64,000 nt of DNA from Polynucleobacter sp. TSB-Sco08W16 (GCF_018687455.1 NZ_CP061291.1:1674001-1738000); one strand, 5' to 3'. Positions 26,777 through 36,161 are shown, counted from the stretch's first letter. Numbers and translations are program-made. The notes: generated by a model not told the origin, from the sequence alone.

Positions 26777-27694
26777 TTAAACCAACTGAGAAATACCCGC
26801 CAGTACCCAGCCTCCAGGACCCTCTACTGGCTTACTTAAATTCCAGATTTCTGAAAAATCACTGGCTGCCGCCCCTGGCTGCTCACGAATAATGCCGCTA
26901 AATTGAACGCTACAAACATAATGCGCCTCACTAGTCTCAATCCCCAAAAGTCGGGCGTTGATAGTAATCACATCTGTTTGATTGGCGCTATCACTTCGCC
27001 CCGCCAAATCTTGTTGAATTGTTGAAAACATTTCAGGGGTAGTAAATTCACTTAAGGAAGCCAGATCACCCAAATCCCATGCTTTTTGCAAAGTCACAAA
27101 ATACTGTTTTGCATTTTCTAAGAATGTACGCTCATCGAAACCAGGTGGCAAAGTTGAAACAAAAGCCTCAGGTTCAGCACTAACACCAGCAAATGCATTT
27201 GCAGCAGGCGTAAAACCAGGTTCTTGTCTACTTAATGCATCTACAGAAGTTCGTTGCATACCCGAGGTAGGCACATTGGAATTCTGGGTAGCTCCTGATA
27301 ACGCTGGAAGTAGGCGACGGATGATGAACATGATGACAAAACCGGCAAGCATAGCAATTAGCAAACCAGTAATGAGTGAGGATGCAGCTTCACCCAAACC
27401 AAAATGAGATAAGAGATAGCCGATACCTAGACCTGCGGCCAGCCCACCTAAGATGCCACCCATACCACCAAACCTACTTGGGGCTGGAGCTTGTGGGGCT
27501 GCGCTTGGAGCTGCAGGTTGTGCCTGAGCAGGTTGTGCTGGCTTTTGAATAGGAGTAGCTTGCCTCTGAATTGGGGCGCTTGGGGCTCGTCCGAAACTTC
27601 TGCCGCCACCCAATCGTCCTGCCTCAGCAGAACTAATGGATGCAAATACCAGAATCATGCTCAAGAAAACTGCTTTAAAAAAATGTTGATTCAT
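26777..27694 (-). CDS. Tim44-like domain membrane protein
   Basis: An N-terminal signal-like hydrophobic segment (residues about 8-24, ending SSAEA) is followed by a low-complexity Ala/Pro/Gln linker (about 40-75). Glycine-rich hydrophobic helices cover about 77-130 (GGILGGLAAGLGIGYLLSHF and the following LLIAMLAGFVIMFII). A C-terminal Tim44 domain covers about 190-305 (FLENAKQYFVTLQKAWDLGD). Bacterial Tim44 proteins lack a firmly established role; a link to membrane protein or lipid handling is only suggested by the mitochondrial homologue. It lies between ubiE and ubiJ, which hints at a membrane or quinone context. Confidence 0.82.
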   Translation of the reverse strand: MNQHFFKAVFLSMILVFASISSAEAGRLGGGRSFGRAPSAPIQRQATPIQKPAQPAQAQPAAPSAAPQAPAPSRFGGMGGILGGLAAGLGIGYLLSHFGLGEAASSLITGLLIAMLAGFVIMFIIRRLLPALSGATQNSNVPTSGMQRTSVDALSRQEPGFTPAANAFAGVSAEPEAFVSTLPPGFDERTFLENAKQYFVTLQKAWDLGDLASLSEFTTPEMFSTIQQDLAGRSDSANQTDVITINARLLGIETSEAHYVCSVQFSGIIREQPGAAASDFSEIWNLSKPVEGPGGWVLAGISQLV

Positions 27695-27762
27695 TTTTAC
27701 ATACCCCTTCGAATAACTTCTGCACTGCTTTAGTTTTTAAAGGCTTAAAAACTATACATCTA

Positions 27763-28506
27763 TCAGTATTTAATACCAATATGTAAAGCTACGATACCCC
27801 CGGTCATTCTGTGGGTTTCAACTTCATCAAAACCAACGCCTAGCATCATTTCTTTTAGCGCCTCTGCATCAGGATGCATACGAATCGATTCAGCTAAATA
27901 ACGATAGCTTTCTGAATCTTGTGCAATTTTTTCACCCAACCAAGGCAATACCTTGAATGAATATGCGTCATAGACTGGCTGCAAAAAGTCATCCGGCTTA
28001 GAGAACTCTAAAACCATCACTCGACCGCCCGGCTTGATGACGCGACACATTTCCCCTAGGGCAATATCTTTGTGGGTCATGTTACGCAAACCAAAAGCAA
28101 CGGTTACAACATCAAAATGATTATTTGGGAATGGAATTTTTTCTGCATCAAATTGTACGCAGGGTAAGGCCATGCCTTTATCAAGCAAGCGATCCCTACC
28201 AACGCCCAACATGGACGCATTAATGTCACTTAACCAAACTTGAGCCTCAGGGTTATGACCCCAAGCTGTCGCCTTAGCAAACGCTGCAGCCAAATCTCCG
28301 GTGCCGCCGGCAATATCCAATACTTTTTGACCAGGACGTACATTTGCTCTAGCAATCGTTATTTTTTTCCACACGCGATGTAACCCAAATGACATTAAGT
28401 CATTCATCACATCATATTTGCTGGCTACCGAATGAAATACCTCAGCAACTTTGCCAGCCTTCTCGCCCTCGTCAACGCTTTGATAACCGAAGTGAGTTTT
28501 ACTCAT
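27763..28506 (-). CDS. ubiE: Ubiquinone/menaquinone C-methyltransferase UbiE
   Basis: SAM-dependent methyltransferase that adds the C-2 methyl of the ubiquinone ring (and of menaquinone where made). SAM motif I is KVLDIAGGTGDLAAAF (about residues 62-77), and the family signatures YDVMNDLMSFGLHRVWK (near 36) and HKIA-type GLRNMTHKDIALGEMCRV are present. The ATG at 28506 (MSKTHFGYQSVDEGEKAG) was chosen; it overlaps the stop codon of the DUF971 gene as TAATG. The frame is open upstream to 28521, adding five residues. 247 residues. Confidence 0.95.
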   Translation of the reverse strand: MSKTHFGYQSVDEGEKAGKVAEVFHSVASKYDVMNDLMSFGLHRVWKKITIARANVRPGQKVLDIAGGTGDLAAAFAKATAWGHNPEAQVWLSDINASMLGVGRDRLLDKGMALPCVQFDAEKIPFPNNHFDVVTVAFGLRNMTHKDIALGEMCRVIKPGGRVMVLEFSKPDDFLQPVYDAYSFKVLPWLGEKIAQDSESYRYLAESIRMHPDAEALKEMMLGVGFDEVETHRMTGGIVALHIGIKY

Positions 28507-28892
28507 TAGTGGCTTCCACAAGAATGCCCCTGCTTAATCATGGGCGCATCACGATCAAGACCTGCAGCGGCTAATTTATCTAAATACTCTTTCCATACTT
28601 GCTCGTGGTTCTCGCACAAGAAATATAAGTAATCCCAAGAATAGAGGCCTGAATCATGGCCATCAGAAAACGTAGGTTTTAGGGCGTAATGTCCCACGGG
28701 CTCAAGATTCGCAATCAATACATCCCGCTTACCGGTCTGCAGAGTCTCTTGACCAGGTCCATGTCCTTGCACCTCAGCAGATGGCGAAACCACTCTGAGC
28801 AACTCAAAAGGCAGGCGATAAGTACTGCCATTTTCATAAGCAAGCTCCAAGACCTTAGTCTGTTGGTGCACAACGATATTCGTTGGAATCAT
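28506..28892 (-). CDS. DUF971 / gamma-butyrobetaine hydroxylase N-terminal-like domain protein
   Basis: A 128-residue protein that consists only of the DUF971 fold found at the N-terminus of gamma-butyrobetaine hydroxylases and in some Fe-S-related proteins. Motifs seen are YRLPFELLRVVSPSAEVQGH (about 25-44) and HDSGLYSWDYLYFLCEN (about 79-95). The C-terminal HSCGSH could bind metal, but this is untested. The gene is wedged between the FAD/Fe-S oxidoreductase and ubiE with one-base TAATG overlaps on both sides, implying coupled translation. Function unknown. Confidence 0.83.
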   Translation of the reverse strand: MIPTNIVVHQQTKVLELAYENGSTYRLPFELLRVVSPSAEVQGHGPGQETLQTGKRDVLIANLEPVGHYALKPTFSDGHDSGLYSWDYLYFLCENHEQVWKEYLDKLAAAGLDRDAPMIKQGHSCGSH

Positions 28893-31800
28893 TAAACCAA
28901 GACCCTTTCGATGCCACCTTGGTTTGCTTTAGCGACGTAATCTTGCATCCAGTTTTCACCGAGTAGCTTTTGAGCCATCTCAACGACAATGTAATCTGCA
29001 GTGGTATCACTATCTGCATCAAAGCGAGTTAAGCCTTGCAAACAAGAAGGGCAGCTGGTGAGTACTTTCACATCACCAGTAAAGTTGTCCTTACGCAAAT
29101 CGTTGGCGCCTTTTTCCATCTCAATTTGTTTGCGAAAGCGTACTTGAGTAGAAATATCAGGACGTGTCACAGCTAATGTGCCGGATTCACCACAGCAGCG
29201 ATCATTCTTCGCAATTGCTTTGCCATCTTCTAGCTGAATTAGCTCATTGACAGTCTTCAAAGGATCTTGCAATTTCATTGGAGAGTGGCACGGATCGTGA
29301 TACATATACTTCACGCCCTTGACTCCAGAGAGCTTAACGCCCTTCTCTGCCAAAAATTCATGAATATCAATAATGCGGCAGCCTGGGAAGATTTGTTCAA
29401 ACTGATAACCAGCCAATTGGTCATAGCAAGTTCCACAAGAAACAACTACCGTTTTGATATCTAAATAATTCAGAGTATTGGCCACGCGATGGAATAACAC
29501 ACGGTTATCCGTAATCATCTTCTCGGCTTTGTCAAAGTCACCATTGCCGCGTTGTGGATAACCGCAGCATAAGTAACCCGGTGGCAAGACAGTTTGTACA
29601 CCCACATTCCACAACATAGCTTGAGTAGCTAAACCGACTTGGGAGAACAAGCGTTCAGAACCGCAACCCGGGAAGTAAAACACTGCCTCAGTATCAGCAG
29701 AGGTTGTTTTTGGATCCCGAATAATCGGGACATAATTCGCATCTTCGATATCCAAGAGTGCGCGAGCAGTTTTCTTAGGTAAGTTACCTGGCATCTTCTT
29801 ATTTACAAAGAAAATAACCTGCTCTTTAATGCTCGGCTTACCTACTGTTGCAGGAGGATGGGCAGTTTGTTGCTTTGCAAACTTACGCAGAACATCATTG
29901 CCTAAGCGTTGCAGCTTGTAACCCCAACCAATCATGGTCTTACGAGCCAGATGAATACTCTCTGGGCTAGTTGCATTCAAGAAAAACATCGATGCTGCAG
30001 TACCAGGATTGAAGCGCTGCTGACCCATCTTGCGCAATAAGTTGCGCATATTCATAGTCACATCACCAAAGTCAATTTTGACTGGGCAAGGAGTTAAGCA
30101 CTTATGGCAGACGGTGCAATGTGCAGCAACGTCATCAAACATTTCCCAATGTCGAATCGACACGCCACGGCGCGTTTGTTCTTCATATAGGAAGGCTTCG
30201 ATTAATAGTGATGTTGCTAGGATCTTATCGCGTGGACTGTAAAGAAGGTTGGCGCGTGGCACATGCGTTGAGCAAACGGGTTTGCATTTGCCACAACGCA
30301 AACAATCTTTCACACTATCAGCAATCGCACCAATATCACTTTGTTGCATGATTATGGACTCATGCCCCATCAAACCAAAGCTCGGTGTATAGGCCATGCT
30401 GAGATCAGCATGCGGCATTAACTTGCCTTTGTTGAAACGACCCTCTGGATCAACGCGATTCTTATAGCTACGGAAGTCTTTGAGTTCAGCTTCAGTCAAA
30501 TACTCAAGCTTAGTAATACCAATACCATGTTCACCTGAAATCACGCCATCTAAAGAGCGTGCCAGCTTCATAATGCGATCTACGGCACGATGTGCATCTT
30601 GCAACATCTCGTAGTCATCAGAGTTGACTGGAATATTGGTGTGTACATTTCCGTCGCCTGCATGCATATGCAGCGCTACAAATACACGCTTACGCAAAAT
30701 GTTTTTGTGAATCGCTTCTAACTCGGCAAGAATAGGTTCGAATGCTAAGCCGCCAAAGATGATACGTAACTCAGAACGGACCTCTTCTTTCCATGAAGCA
30801 CGCAAACTGTAATCTTGCAGTTGTGGAAAATAAGTATCCATTTGCAAGAGCCAATCAGCCCAGCGGGTGCGTACCTTTGCAATGAGCTCGAGAGCCTGTT
30901 GAACGCGATCTCCAAGGATCTCTGCAGTTGGAATTTCATACTCAGCATCGCTCTTACCTAATGGCAAAGCACTCTTTTTCAAAAAGGTTTCGAGGCCATC
31001 CAAAACTTGTAATTTGTTCTTAAGAGAGAGCTCAATATTGATACGATCAATACCGTCGGTGTACTCACCCATGCGCGGCAAAGGAATGACGACATCTTCG
31101 TTGATCTTAAAAGCATTGGTATGACGGGCAATAGCAGCTGTGCGGGCACGGTCTAACCAGAATTTCTTGCGAGCTTCAGCGCTAACCGCCACAAAGCCCT
31201 CCCCAACCCGAAGGTTGGCCATGCGGACAACTTCACTAGTGGCAGCAGCTACTGCTTCCTCGTTATCGCCCGCAATATCACCAATTAATACCATCTTCGG
31301 TAAGCTATTGCGCTTTGATTTTGTTGAGTAGCCGACCGCGCGTAAATAACGATCGTCTAAATGCTCAAGACCAGCCAAAATTGGACCGCCCTGCTTGCTT
31401 AAACCATCTAGATAGGCTTTGATCTCAACAATACTCGGAATTGCTTCGCGTGCTTGACCAAAAAACTCTAAACAAACAGTGCGCATAAATTTAGGCATGC
31501 TATGCAAGATCCAAGTTGCGCTAGTAATCAAACCATCGCAACCTTCTTTTTGCACGCCAGGTAAACCTGATAAAAATTTATCAGTAACGTCTTTACCCAA
31601 ACCTTCTTTACGGAAACGCTTACCTTCGACTTCTAATAATTCCGTTTTTAGAATGCGCTGACCAGGCTCACCATTACCATCAGACCAAGTGAGCTGAAAA
31701 CGCACAGTTGCAACATCGTGAATCTTGCCGAGGTTGTGCTCAAGACGTACAACGTCGAGCCAATTTCCCTGAGGATCCACCATACGCCAGCTAGCTAAGT

Positions 31801-32731
31801 TATCGAGAGCAGTACCCCAGAGGACTGCTTTTTTACCGCCGGCATTCATTGCAATGTTGCCGCCAATACAGCTTGCATCAGCAGAAGTAGGATCTACCGC
31901 AAACACTAAGCCAGCATGCTCTGCAGCATCTGCTACTCGGCGCGTTACTACGCCGGCACCTGTAAAGATGGTTGACACTTCATGATCAACCCCTGGTAGA
32001 TGTTGAGACTTCACTGCACCAATATCTTGCAATTTTTCTGTATTAATCACCGCAGACATTGCATACAGCGGAATGGCGCCACCGGTATAACCAGTACCAC
32101 CTCCACGAGGAATAATCGTGAGGCCTAATTCCACGCACGCTTTTACTAAGCCTGGAATTTCTGATTCGTAATCTGGCTTCAAGACAACTAATGGAAATTC
32201 AACGCGCCAGTCCGTTGCATCAGTAACATGCGCTGCACGTGATACGCCATCAAAACAAATATTGTCGCTAGCAGTGTGACGCCCTAATTCTTTGCGAGCA
32301 CGTTTCCGTATTTGCTCGACCTCTTTAAAACCATTTTCAAAATTTTCGATTGCGCGATAAGCAGCCGCCAACAAAACTTCTACTTGCTCAGTAGAGTCAC
32401 CTTTGTTGCGCTTCTTCACTTCGCCCAAACGATGCCATAAGGCATCAACTAATTGCTGACGACGTTTGGGACTATCCAATAAATCATCTTGCAAAAATGG
32501 GTTGCGCTGTACCACCCAAATGTCGCCCAGAATTTCAAACAACATGCGGGCTGAACGTCCAGTACGGCGAACGCCACGCAGCTCATTCAGAACACGCCAA
32601 GACTCCTCGCCCAATAAGCGAATGACAATTTCTCGATCAGAAAAGGAGGTGTAGTTGTAGGGGATTTCACGAAGGCGGGGAGAGCCCGCTTCAGCATCCA
32701 ACAACTGGTTCAAAGCTAGAGGTGCGTTCAT
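28892..32731 (-). CDS. FAD- and [4Fe-4S]-binding oxidoreductase, 1279 residues (D-2-hydroxyacid dehydrogenase-like)
   Basis: A single chain joins an N-terminal DUF3683 region (about 1-150), an FAD_binding_4 PCMH domain (PRGGGTGYTGGAIPLYAMS, CIGGNIAMNAGG, about 170-400) and a FAD-oxidase C domain (ALHMHAGDGNVHTN, about 690; SGEHGIGITKLEYL). A two-cluster ferredoxin module follows (CLRCGKCKPVC and CTVCHKCLTPCP, about 815-900). Two CCG domains (YFPGCGSERLF ... LCCGYPQ; HDPCHSP ... CCGESG) end the protein. The layout equals GlcD+GlcF or Dld+LldE-type parts fused, so oxidation of D-lactate, glycolate or another 2-hydroxyacid into the quinone pool is likely. The substrate cannot be read. Confidence 0.85.
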   Translation of the reverse strand: MNAPLALNQLLDAEAGSPRLREIPYNYTSFSDREIVIRLLGEESWRVLNELRGVRRTGRSARMLFEILGDIWVVQRNPFLQDDLLDSPKRRQQLVDALWHRLGEVKKRNKGDSTEQVEVLLAAAYRAIENFENGFKEVEQIRKRARKELGRHTASDNICFDGVSRAAHVTDATDWRVEFPLVVLKPDYESEIPGLVKACVELGLTIIPRGGGTGYTGGAIPLYAMSAVINTEKLQDIGAVKSQHLPGVDHEVSTIFTGAGVVTRRVADAAEHAGLVFAVDPTSADASCIGGNIAMNAGGKKAVLWGTALDNLASWRMVDPQGNWLDVVRLEHNLGKIHDVATVRFQLTWSDGNGEPGQRILKTELLEVEGKRFRKEGLGKDVTDKFLSGLPGVQKEGCDGLITSATWILHSMPKFMRTVCLEFFGQAREAIPSIVEIKAYLDGLSKQGGPILAGLEHLDDRYLRAVGYSTKSKRNSLPKMVLIGDIAGDNEEAVAAATSEVVRMANLRVGEGFVAVSAEARKKFWLDRARTAAIARHTNAFKINEDVVIPLPRMGEYTDGIDRINIELSLKNKLQVLDGLETFLKKSALPLGKSDAEYEIPTAEILGDRVQQALELIAKVRTRWADWLLQMDTYFPQLQDYSLRASWKEEVRSELRIIFGGLAFEPILAELEAIHKNILRKRVFVALHMHAGDGNVHTNIPVNSDDYEMLQDAHRAVDRIMKLARSLDGVISGEHGIGITKLEYLTEAELKDFRSYKNRVDPEGRFNKGKLMPHADLSMAYTPSFGLMGHESIIMQQSDIGAIADSVKDCLRCGKCKPVCSTHVPRANLLYSPRDKILATSLLIEAFLYEEQTRRGVSIRHWEMFDDVAAHCTVCHKCLTPCPVKIDFGDVTMNMRNLLRKMGQQRFNPGTAASMFFLNATSPESIHLARKTMIGWGYKLQRLGNDVLRKFAKQQTAHPPATVGKPSIKEQVIFFVNKKMPGNLPKKTARALLDIEDANYVPIIRDPKTTSADTEAVFYFPGCGSERLFSQVGLATQAMLWNVGVQTVLPPGYLCCGYPQRGNGDFDKAEKMITDNRVLFHRVANTLNYLDIKTVVVSCGTCYDQLAGYQFEQIFPGCRIIDIHEFLAEKGVKLSGVKGVKYMYHDPCHSPMKLQDPLKTVNELIQLEDGKAIAKNDRCCGESGTLAVTRPDISTQVRFRKQIEMEKGANDLRKDNFTGDVKVLTSCPSCLQGLTRFDADSDTTADYIVVEMAQKLLGENWMQDYVAKANQGGIERVLV

Positions 32732-32842
32732 AGCGACATATTTTATAAATAAGCATTTTAATAGAGCGAACCTGATAGTGGCAGGAAACAGAGAAAGTTG
32801 CTCCCCGAGAAGATAAACCCTTGCAAATCTAAGGGCTTAGGA
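32732..32842. other. Divergent intergenic region, oxidoreductase gene / ilvA
   Basis: Short non-coding region with a small inverted repeat CCCTT / AAGGG at 32817-32835 ahead of ilvA, and an AGGAG ribosome-binding-like sequence at 32839-32843. No confident promoter hexamers were recognised. Confidence 0.3.
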
Positions 32843-32870
32843 GCCATCCGTGGTACGCTCATCGGATGGC
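32843..32870 (+). promoter_or_regulatory. Hairpin enclosing the ilvA start codon
   Basis: The perfect 8-bp stem GCCATCCG (32843-32850) / CGGATGGC (32863-32870) has the ilvA ATG at 32866-32868 inside its 3' arm. The only good ribosome-binding sequence, AGGAG at 32839-32843, is 22 bases from the ATG and directly abuts the stem. The structure could restrict initiation. Confidence 0.45.
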
Positions 32871-34386
32871 AACGAACTATTTAAAGAAAATTTTATCGGC
32901 TCGCGTCTATGACGTGGCCAGAGAAACAGAGCTACAGCTGGCCCCCGAACTAACTAAGCGTTTGGGCAACCAAGTGCTACTGAAAAGGGAGGACAACCAG
33001 CCGGTTTTCTCCTTCAAACTCCGTGGCGCCTATAACAAAATGGCCCATTTACCCCCAGAAGCCCTCAAACGCGGGGTTATCGCGGCTTCCGCAGGAAATC
33101 ATGCCCAGGGTGTAGCCCTTTCAGCAGCCAAAATGAAGTGCAAAGCTGTCATCGTTATGCCCGTGACGACTCCCAGTCTCAAAATCGACGCAGTAAAGGC
33201 TAGAGGCGGCTCTTGGGTGGAGATCATTCTGCACGGAGAGTCCTATAGCGACGCCTTTAAACATTCAGAAGCGATTGCCAAAAAACGGGGTTTGACCTTT
33301 GTGCACCCATTTGACGATCCTGATGTTATCGCTGGGCAAGGTACTATTGCGCATGAAATTTTTACTCAATATGAAAAACCAATTGATGCTGTTTTTGTTG
33401 CAATTGGTGGAGGTGGCTTAATTTCTGGCATTGGTGAATATATCAAAGCCGTTAGCCCAAAGACCAAAGTCATTGGCGTGCAAGCCTCAGACTCGGATGC
33501 GATGAATCAATCACTCAAAGCAAACAAGCGTATTGAGATGAAAGATGTTGGTTTATTTTCTGATGGCACTGCCGTCAAATTGGTTGGCAAAGAAACTTTC
33601 CGCATCTGTAAAAAAGTGGTTGATGAAATCATCACGGTCGACACCGATGAGATCTGTGCAGCTATTAGTGATGTTTTCACGGATACCCGTAGCATCCTTG
33701 AGCCCGCTGGAGCCTTAGCTATTGCGGGCATGAAGAAGTATGTAGAAAAGAAACGTATCAAAAAGAAAACGCTTGTAGCCGTTGCCTGTGGTGCCAATAT
33801 GAATTTCAGCCGCCTGCGCTTTGTGGCAGAGCGTGCAGATGTTGGTGAGTTCCGTGAAGCAGTATTTGCTGTAACTATTCCGGAAGAACGCGGATCCTTT
33901 AAGCGTTTTTGTGAACTGCTTGGAAAGCGAAATGTCACCGAATTCAACTATCGCATCGGCGATCAAAGTGAAGCGCATATTTTTGTAGGCATTAGCACGC
34001 AAAAAGCTGGTGACAACGAAGTCATTGCGAAACATTTTCGTAAGGCCAAGTTTGCAACCATTGATCTCACGCATGATGAGCTAGGAAAGTCCCACTTGCG
34101 CCATATGGTGGGCGGCCATTCTGCCCTTGCCAAAGATGAATTGCTCTACCGTTTTGAATTCCCTGAGCGTCCAGGCGCTTTGATGAAGTTCTTGACTAGC
34201 ATGGCGCCCAACTGGAATATCAGCTTATTTCATTATCGGAACCATGGCGCTGATTACGGCCGCATCTTAATAGGGATCCAAGTTCCTCAGAATGAACAGA
34301 AGAAATTTCAAAGCTTCTTAGCAACTTTGGGCTATCCGCACTGGGACGAGAGCAATAACCCTGCTTATCGTCTGTTTCTGAAATAA
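32866..34386 (+). CDS. ilvA: Threonine ammonia-lyase, biosynthetic
   Basis: PLP enzyme that deaminates threonine to 2-oxobutyrate, the entry to isoleucine. The PLP lysine is K51 in FSFKLRGAYNKM, the phosphate-binding glycine loop is GGGGLISG (about 178-185), and two ACT-like regulatory domains (about 325-500, ERGSFKRFCELLG; ERPGALMKFLTSM) mark the isoleucine-inhibited biosynthetic form. 506 residues. No alternative ATG, GTG or TTG exists upstream before an in-frame stop at 32830, so the ATG at 32866 is certain despite its poor ribosome-binding spacing. Confidence 0.96.
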   Translation: MATNYLKKILSARVYDVARETELQLAPELTKRLGNQVLLKREDNQPVFSFKLRGAYNKMAHLPPEALKRGVIAASAGNHAQGVALSAAKMKCKAVIVMPVTTPSLKIDAVKARGGSWVEIILHGESYSDAFKHSEAIAKKRGLTFVHPFDDPDVIAGQGTIAHEIFTQYEKPIDAVFVAIGGGGLISGIGEYIKAVSPKTKVIGVQASDSDAMNQSLKANKRIEMKDVGLFSDGTAVKLVGKETFRICKKVVDEIITVDTDEICAAISDVFTDTRSILEPAGALAIAGMKKYVEKKRIKKKTLVAVACGANMNFSRLRFVAERADVGEFREAVFAVTIPEERGSFKRFCELLGKRNVTEFNYRIGDQSEAHIFVGISTQKAGDNEVIAKHFRKAKFATIDLTHDELGKSHLRHMVGGHSALAKDELLYRFEFPERPGALMKFLTSMAPNWNISLFHYRNHGADYGRILIGIQVPQNEQKKFQSFLATLGYPHWDESNNPAYRLFLK

Positions 34387-34401
34387 GGTGTAATTCGCAA
34401 G

Positions 34402-35316
34402 ATGTCCTATACGCTCACCGGAAAACTTGTCGTTGCGATTTCATCGCGCGCCTTGTTTGATTTTGAAGAAGAAAATCGCATCTTCGAATCTACTGATGAC
34501 AGCGCCTATATGAAGTTACAGCTTGAGCGCCTCAGTGAAGCAGCTCAAAAAGGGGTTGCCTTTCCGCTAGTTAAAAAACTGCTCGCATTCAATGATGAAG
34601 GCGAGCAGCGCGTAGAGGTAGTAATTCTCTCTCGCAATGATCCTGTTAGTGGCTTGCGAGTCTTCCGATCTGCAGAGCACCATGGTCTGCATCTAGAACG
34701 TGGTGTATTTACTAGAGGGCGCCCTCCTTATCACTACCTACGCTCACTGCACGCTAATCTCTTCTTATCTGCCAATGAAGATGATGTGCGGGCGACAATT
34801 GACGCTGGCTTCCCCGCAGCACGGGTTTACCCAGAATCTAGTAAGACAGCTGAATCACATCCGAATGAAATTCGCATTGCATTCGACGGAGATGCCGTAC
34901 TCTTTTCTGATGAAGCCGAACAGGTCTTCCAGAAAAAAGGGCTCGAAGCCTTTGTGGATCACGAGAGCAAGAAGGTCGATATACCCTTGCCTCCAGGTCC
35001 TTTTAAACCACTACTTGAGGCGCTTCACAGACTACAACGCTCTACAAGTGAAAACGGTATGCGCATTCGTACTGCATTAGTGACAGCACGTTCTGCACCA
35101 GCACATGAGCGTGCGATTCGAACTCTGATGGCATGGGGAATCGATGTCGATGAGGCGATGTTCTTAGGCGGCCTGTCCAAAAGTGAATTCTTAAGAGAGT
35201 TCGAGCCAGATTTTTTCTTTGATGATCAAACTGGTCATTGCCAGTCAGCAGCTTCAGTTGCACCAACAGGTCACGTTGTATCTGGCGTCTCTAATAAACC
35301 CAAGAATCAAAACTAA
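34402..35316 (+). CDS. cN-I-type 5'-nucleotidase
   Basis: Cytosolic 5'-nucleotidase of the NT5C1 family, expected to dephosphorylate nucleoside monophosphates such as AMP or IMP. Visible family motifs are VVAISSRALFDFEEENRIF (about 10-28), ILSRNDPVSGLRVFRS (about 76-91), RIAFDGDAVLFSDEAEQVF (about 153-171) and FFDDQTGHCQSA. The DGD/DD acidic pairs are the HAD-like active-site residues. 304 residues. It follows ilvA by 15 bases and precedes queF by 15 bases. Confidence 0.86.
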   Translation: MSYTLTGKLVVAISSRALFDFEEENRIFESTDDSAYMKLQLERLSEAAQKGVAFPLVKKLLAFNDEGEQRVEVVILSRNDPVSGLRVFRSAEHHGLHLERGVFTRGRPPYHYLRSLHANLFLSANEDDVRATIDAGFPAARVYPESSKTAESHPNEIRIAFDGDAVLFSDEAEQVFQKKGLEAFVDHESKKVDIPLPPGPFKPLLEALHRLQRSTSENGMRIRTALVTARSAPAHERAIRTLMAWGIDVDEAMFLGGLSKSEFLREFEPDFFFDDQTGHCQSAASVAPTGHVVSGVSNKPKNQN

Positions 35317-35331
35317 ATTAAAAAGTATTTC

Positions 35332-36159
35332 ATGGCAACGTTAGCTCTTGGACAATCAACACAATACCCAGATCAATATGATCCGAGCTTGCTATTTCCG
35401 ATTCCAAGGGCTGAGAACAGAAAAAAGCTTGGTCTCAAAGAAGGTCAGACATTACCGTTCGTAGGTGTTGATATTTGGAATGCTTTTGAGCTCAGCTGGC
35501 TCAATAAAAAAGGTAAGCCGCAAATTGCATTGGCAGAGTTTCAGATTCCTGCAGACTCGCCAAATATGATTGAGTCTAAGTCTTTCAAGCTTTACCTCAA
35601 TAGCCTGAACGGCGCACGCTTTGAAGATGAGCATGAAGTTCAGGAAAGACTCATCACTGATTTATCCGCAGTTGCTGGCAGCAAGATCACTACTCGCATA
35701 AACCCCACAGAAAGCATTGCTAAAAAAGGTATGCAGGAGATGGGCGGTATTTTGATGGATCGTCTTGATATTGAAGTAGACCCCAACCTGACTGCTGACC
35801 CAAGCCTCTTGGGGGTGAATGAGTCTTTTGGTCCAATTGAGCAATGCTTAGTCTCTCACCTCCTCAAATCAAACTGCCCTGTCACAGGTCAACCCGATTG
35901 GGCCAGCGTACAAATACGCTATCAAGGCAGACCCATTTTGGAAGAGGGTTTATTGCGCTACCTTATTGGCTTTAGACAATTGGGCGAGTTTCACGAACAT
36001 TGCGTAGAAACGATCTTTACTGATATCAAACGCCAGTGTAAACCTGAAAAGTTGTCAGTCTATGCCCGCTACACAAGACGCGGTGGCTTAGATATCAACC
36101 CGTTCCGCACGGATCACAATTCACCTTGGCCAGAGAATATTCGGCACGCAAGACAGTAA
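35332..36159 (+). CDS. queF: NADPH-dependent 7-cyano-7-deazaguanine reductase QueF (long form)
   Basis: Reduces preQ0 to preQ1 in queuosine synthesis, a rare nitrile-to-amine reduction. The thioimide-forming cysteine is in KSNCPVTGQPDWASVQIRY (Cys about 182). The N-terminal half carries the second T-fold (TLPFVGVDIWNAFELSWLN, DSPNMIESKSFKLYLNS), as in the E. coli-like 275-residue form. No queC, queD or queE is nearby. The bidirectional terminator at 36162 begins 3 bases after the stop codon. Confidence 0.95.
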   Translation: MATLALGQSTQYPDQYDPSLLFPIPRAENRKKLGLKEGQTLPFVGVDIWNAFELSWLNKKGKPQIALAEFQIPADSPNMIESKSFKLYLNSLNGARFEDEHEVQERLITDLSAVAGSKITTRINPTESIAKKGMQEMGGILMDRLDIEVDPNLTADPSLLGVNESFGPIEQCLVSHLLKSNCPVTGQPDWASVQIRYQGRPILEEGLLRYLIGFRQLGEFHEHCVETIFTDIKRQCKPEKLSVYARYTRRGGLDINPFRTDHNSPWPENIRHARQ

Positions 36160-36161
36160 AT

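Noticed and set aside
33507..34074. Two overlapping open frames antisense to ilvA (146 and 119 codons)
   Set aside because: Shadow frames of a long conserved gene; composition is Ser/Arg-rich and no motif is visible.
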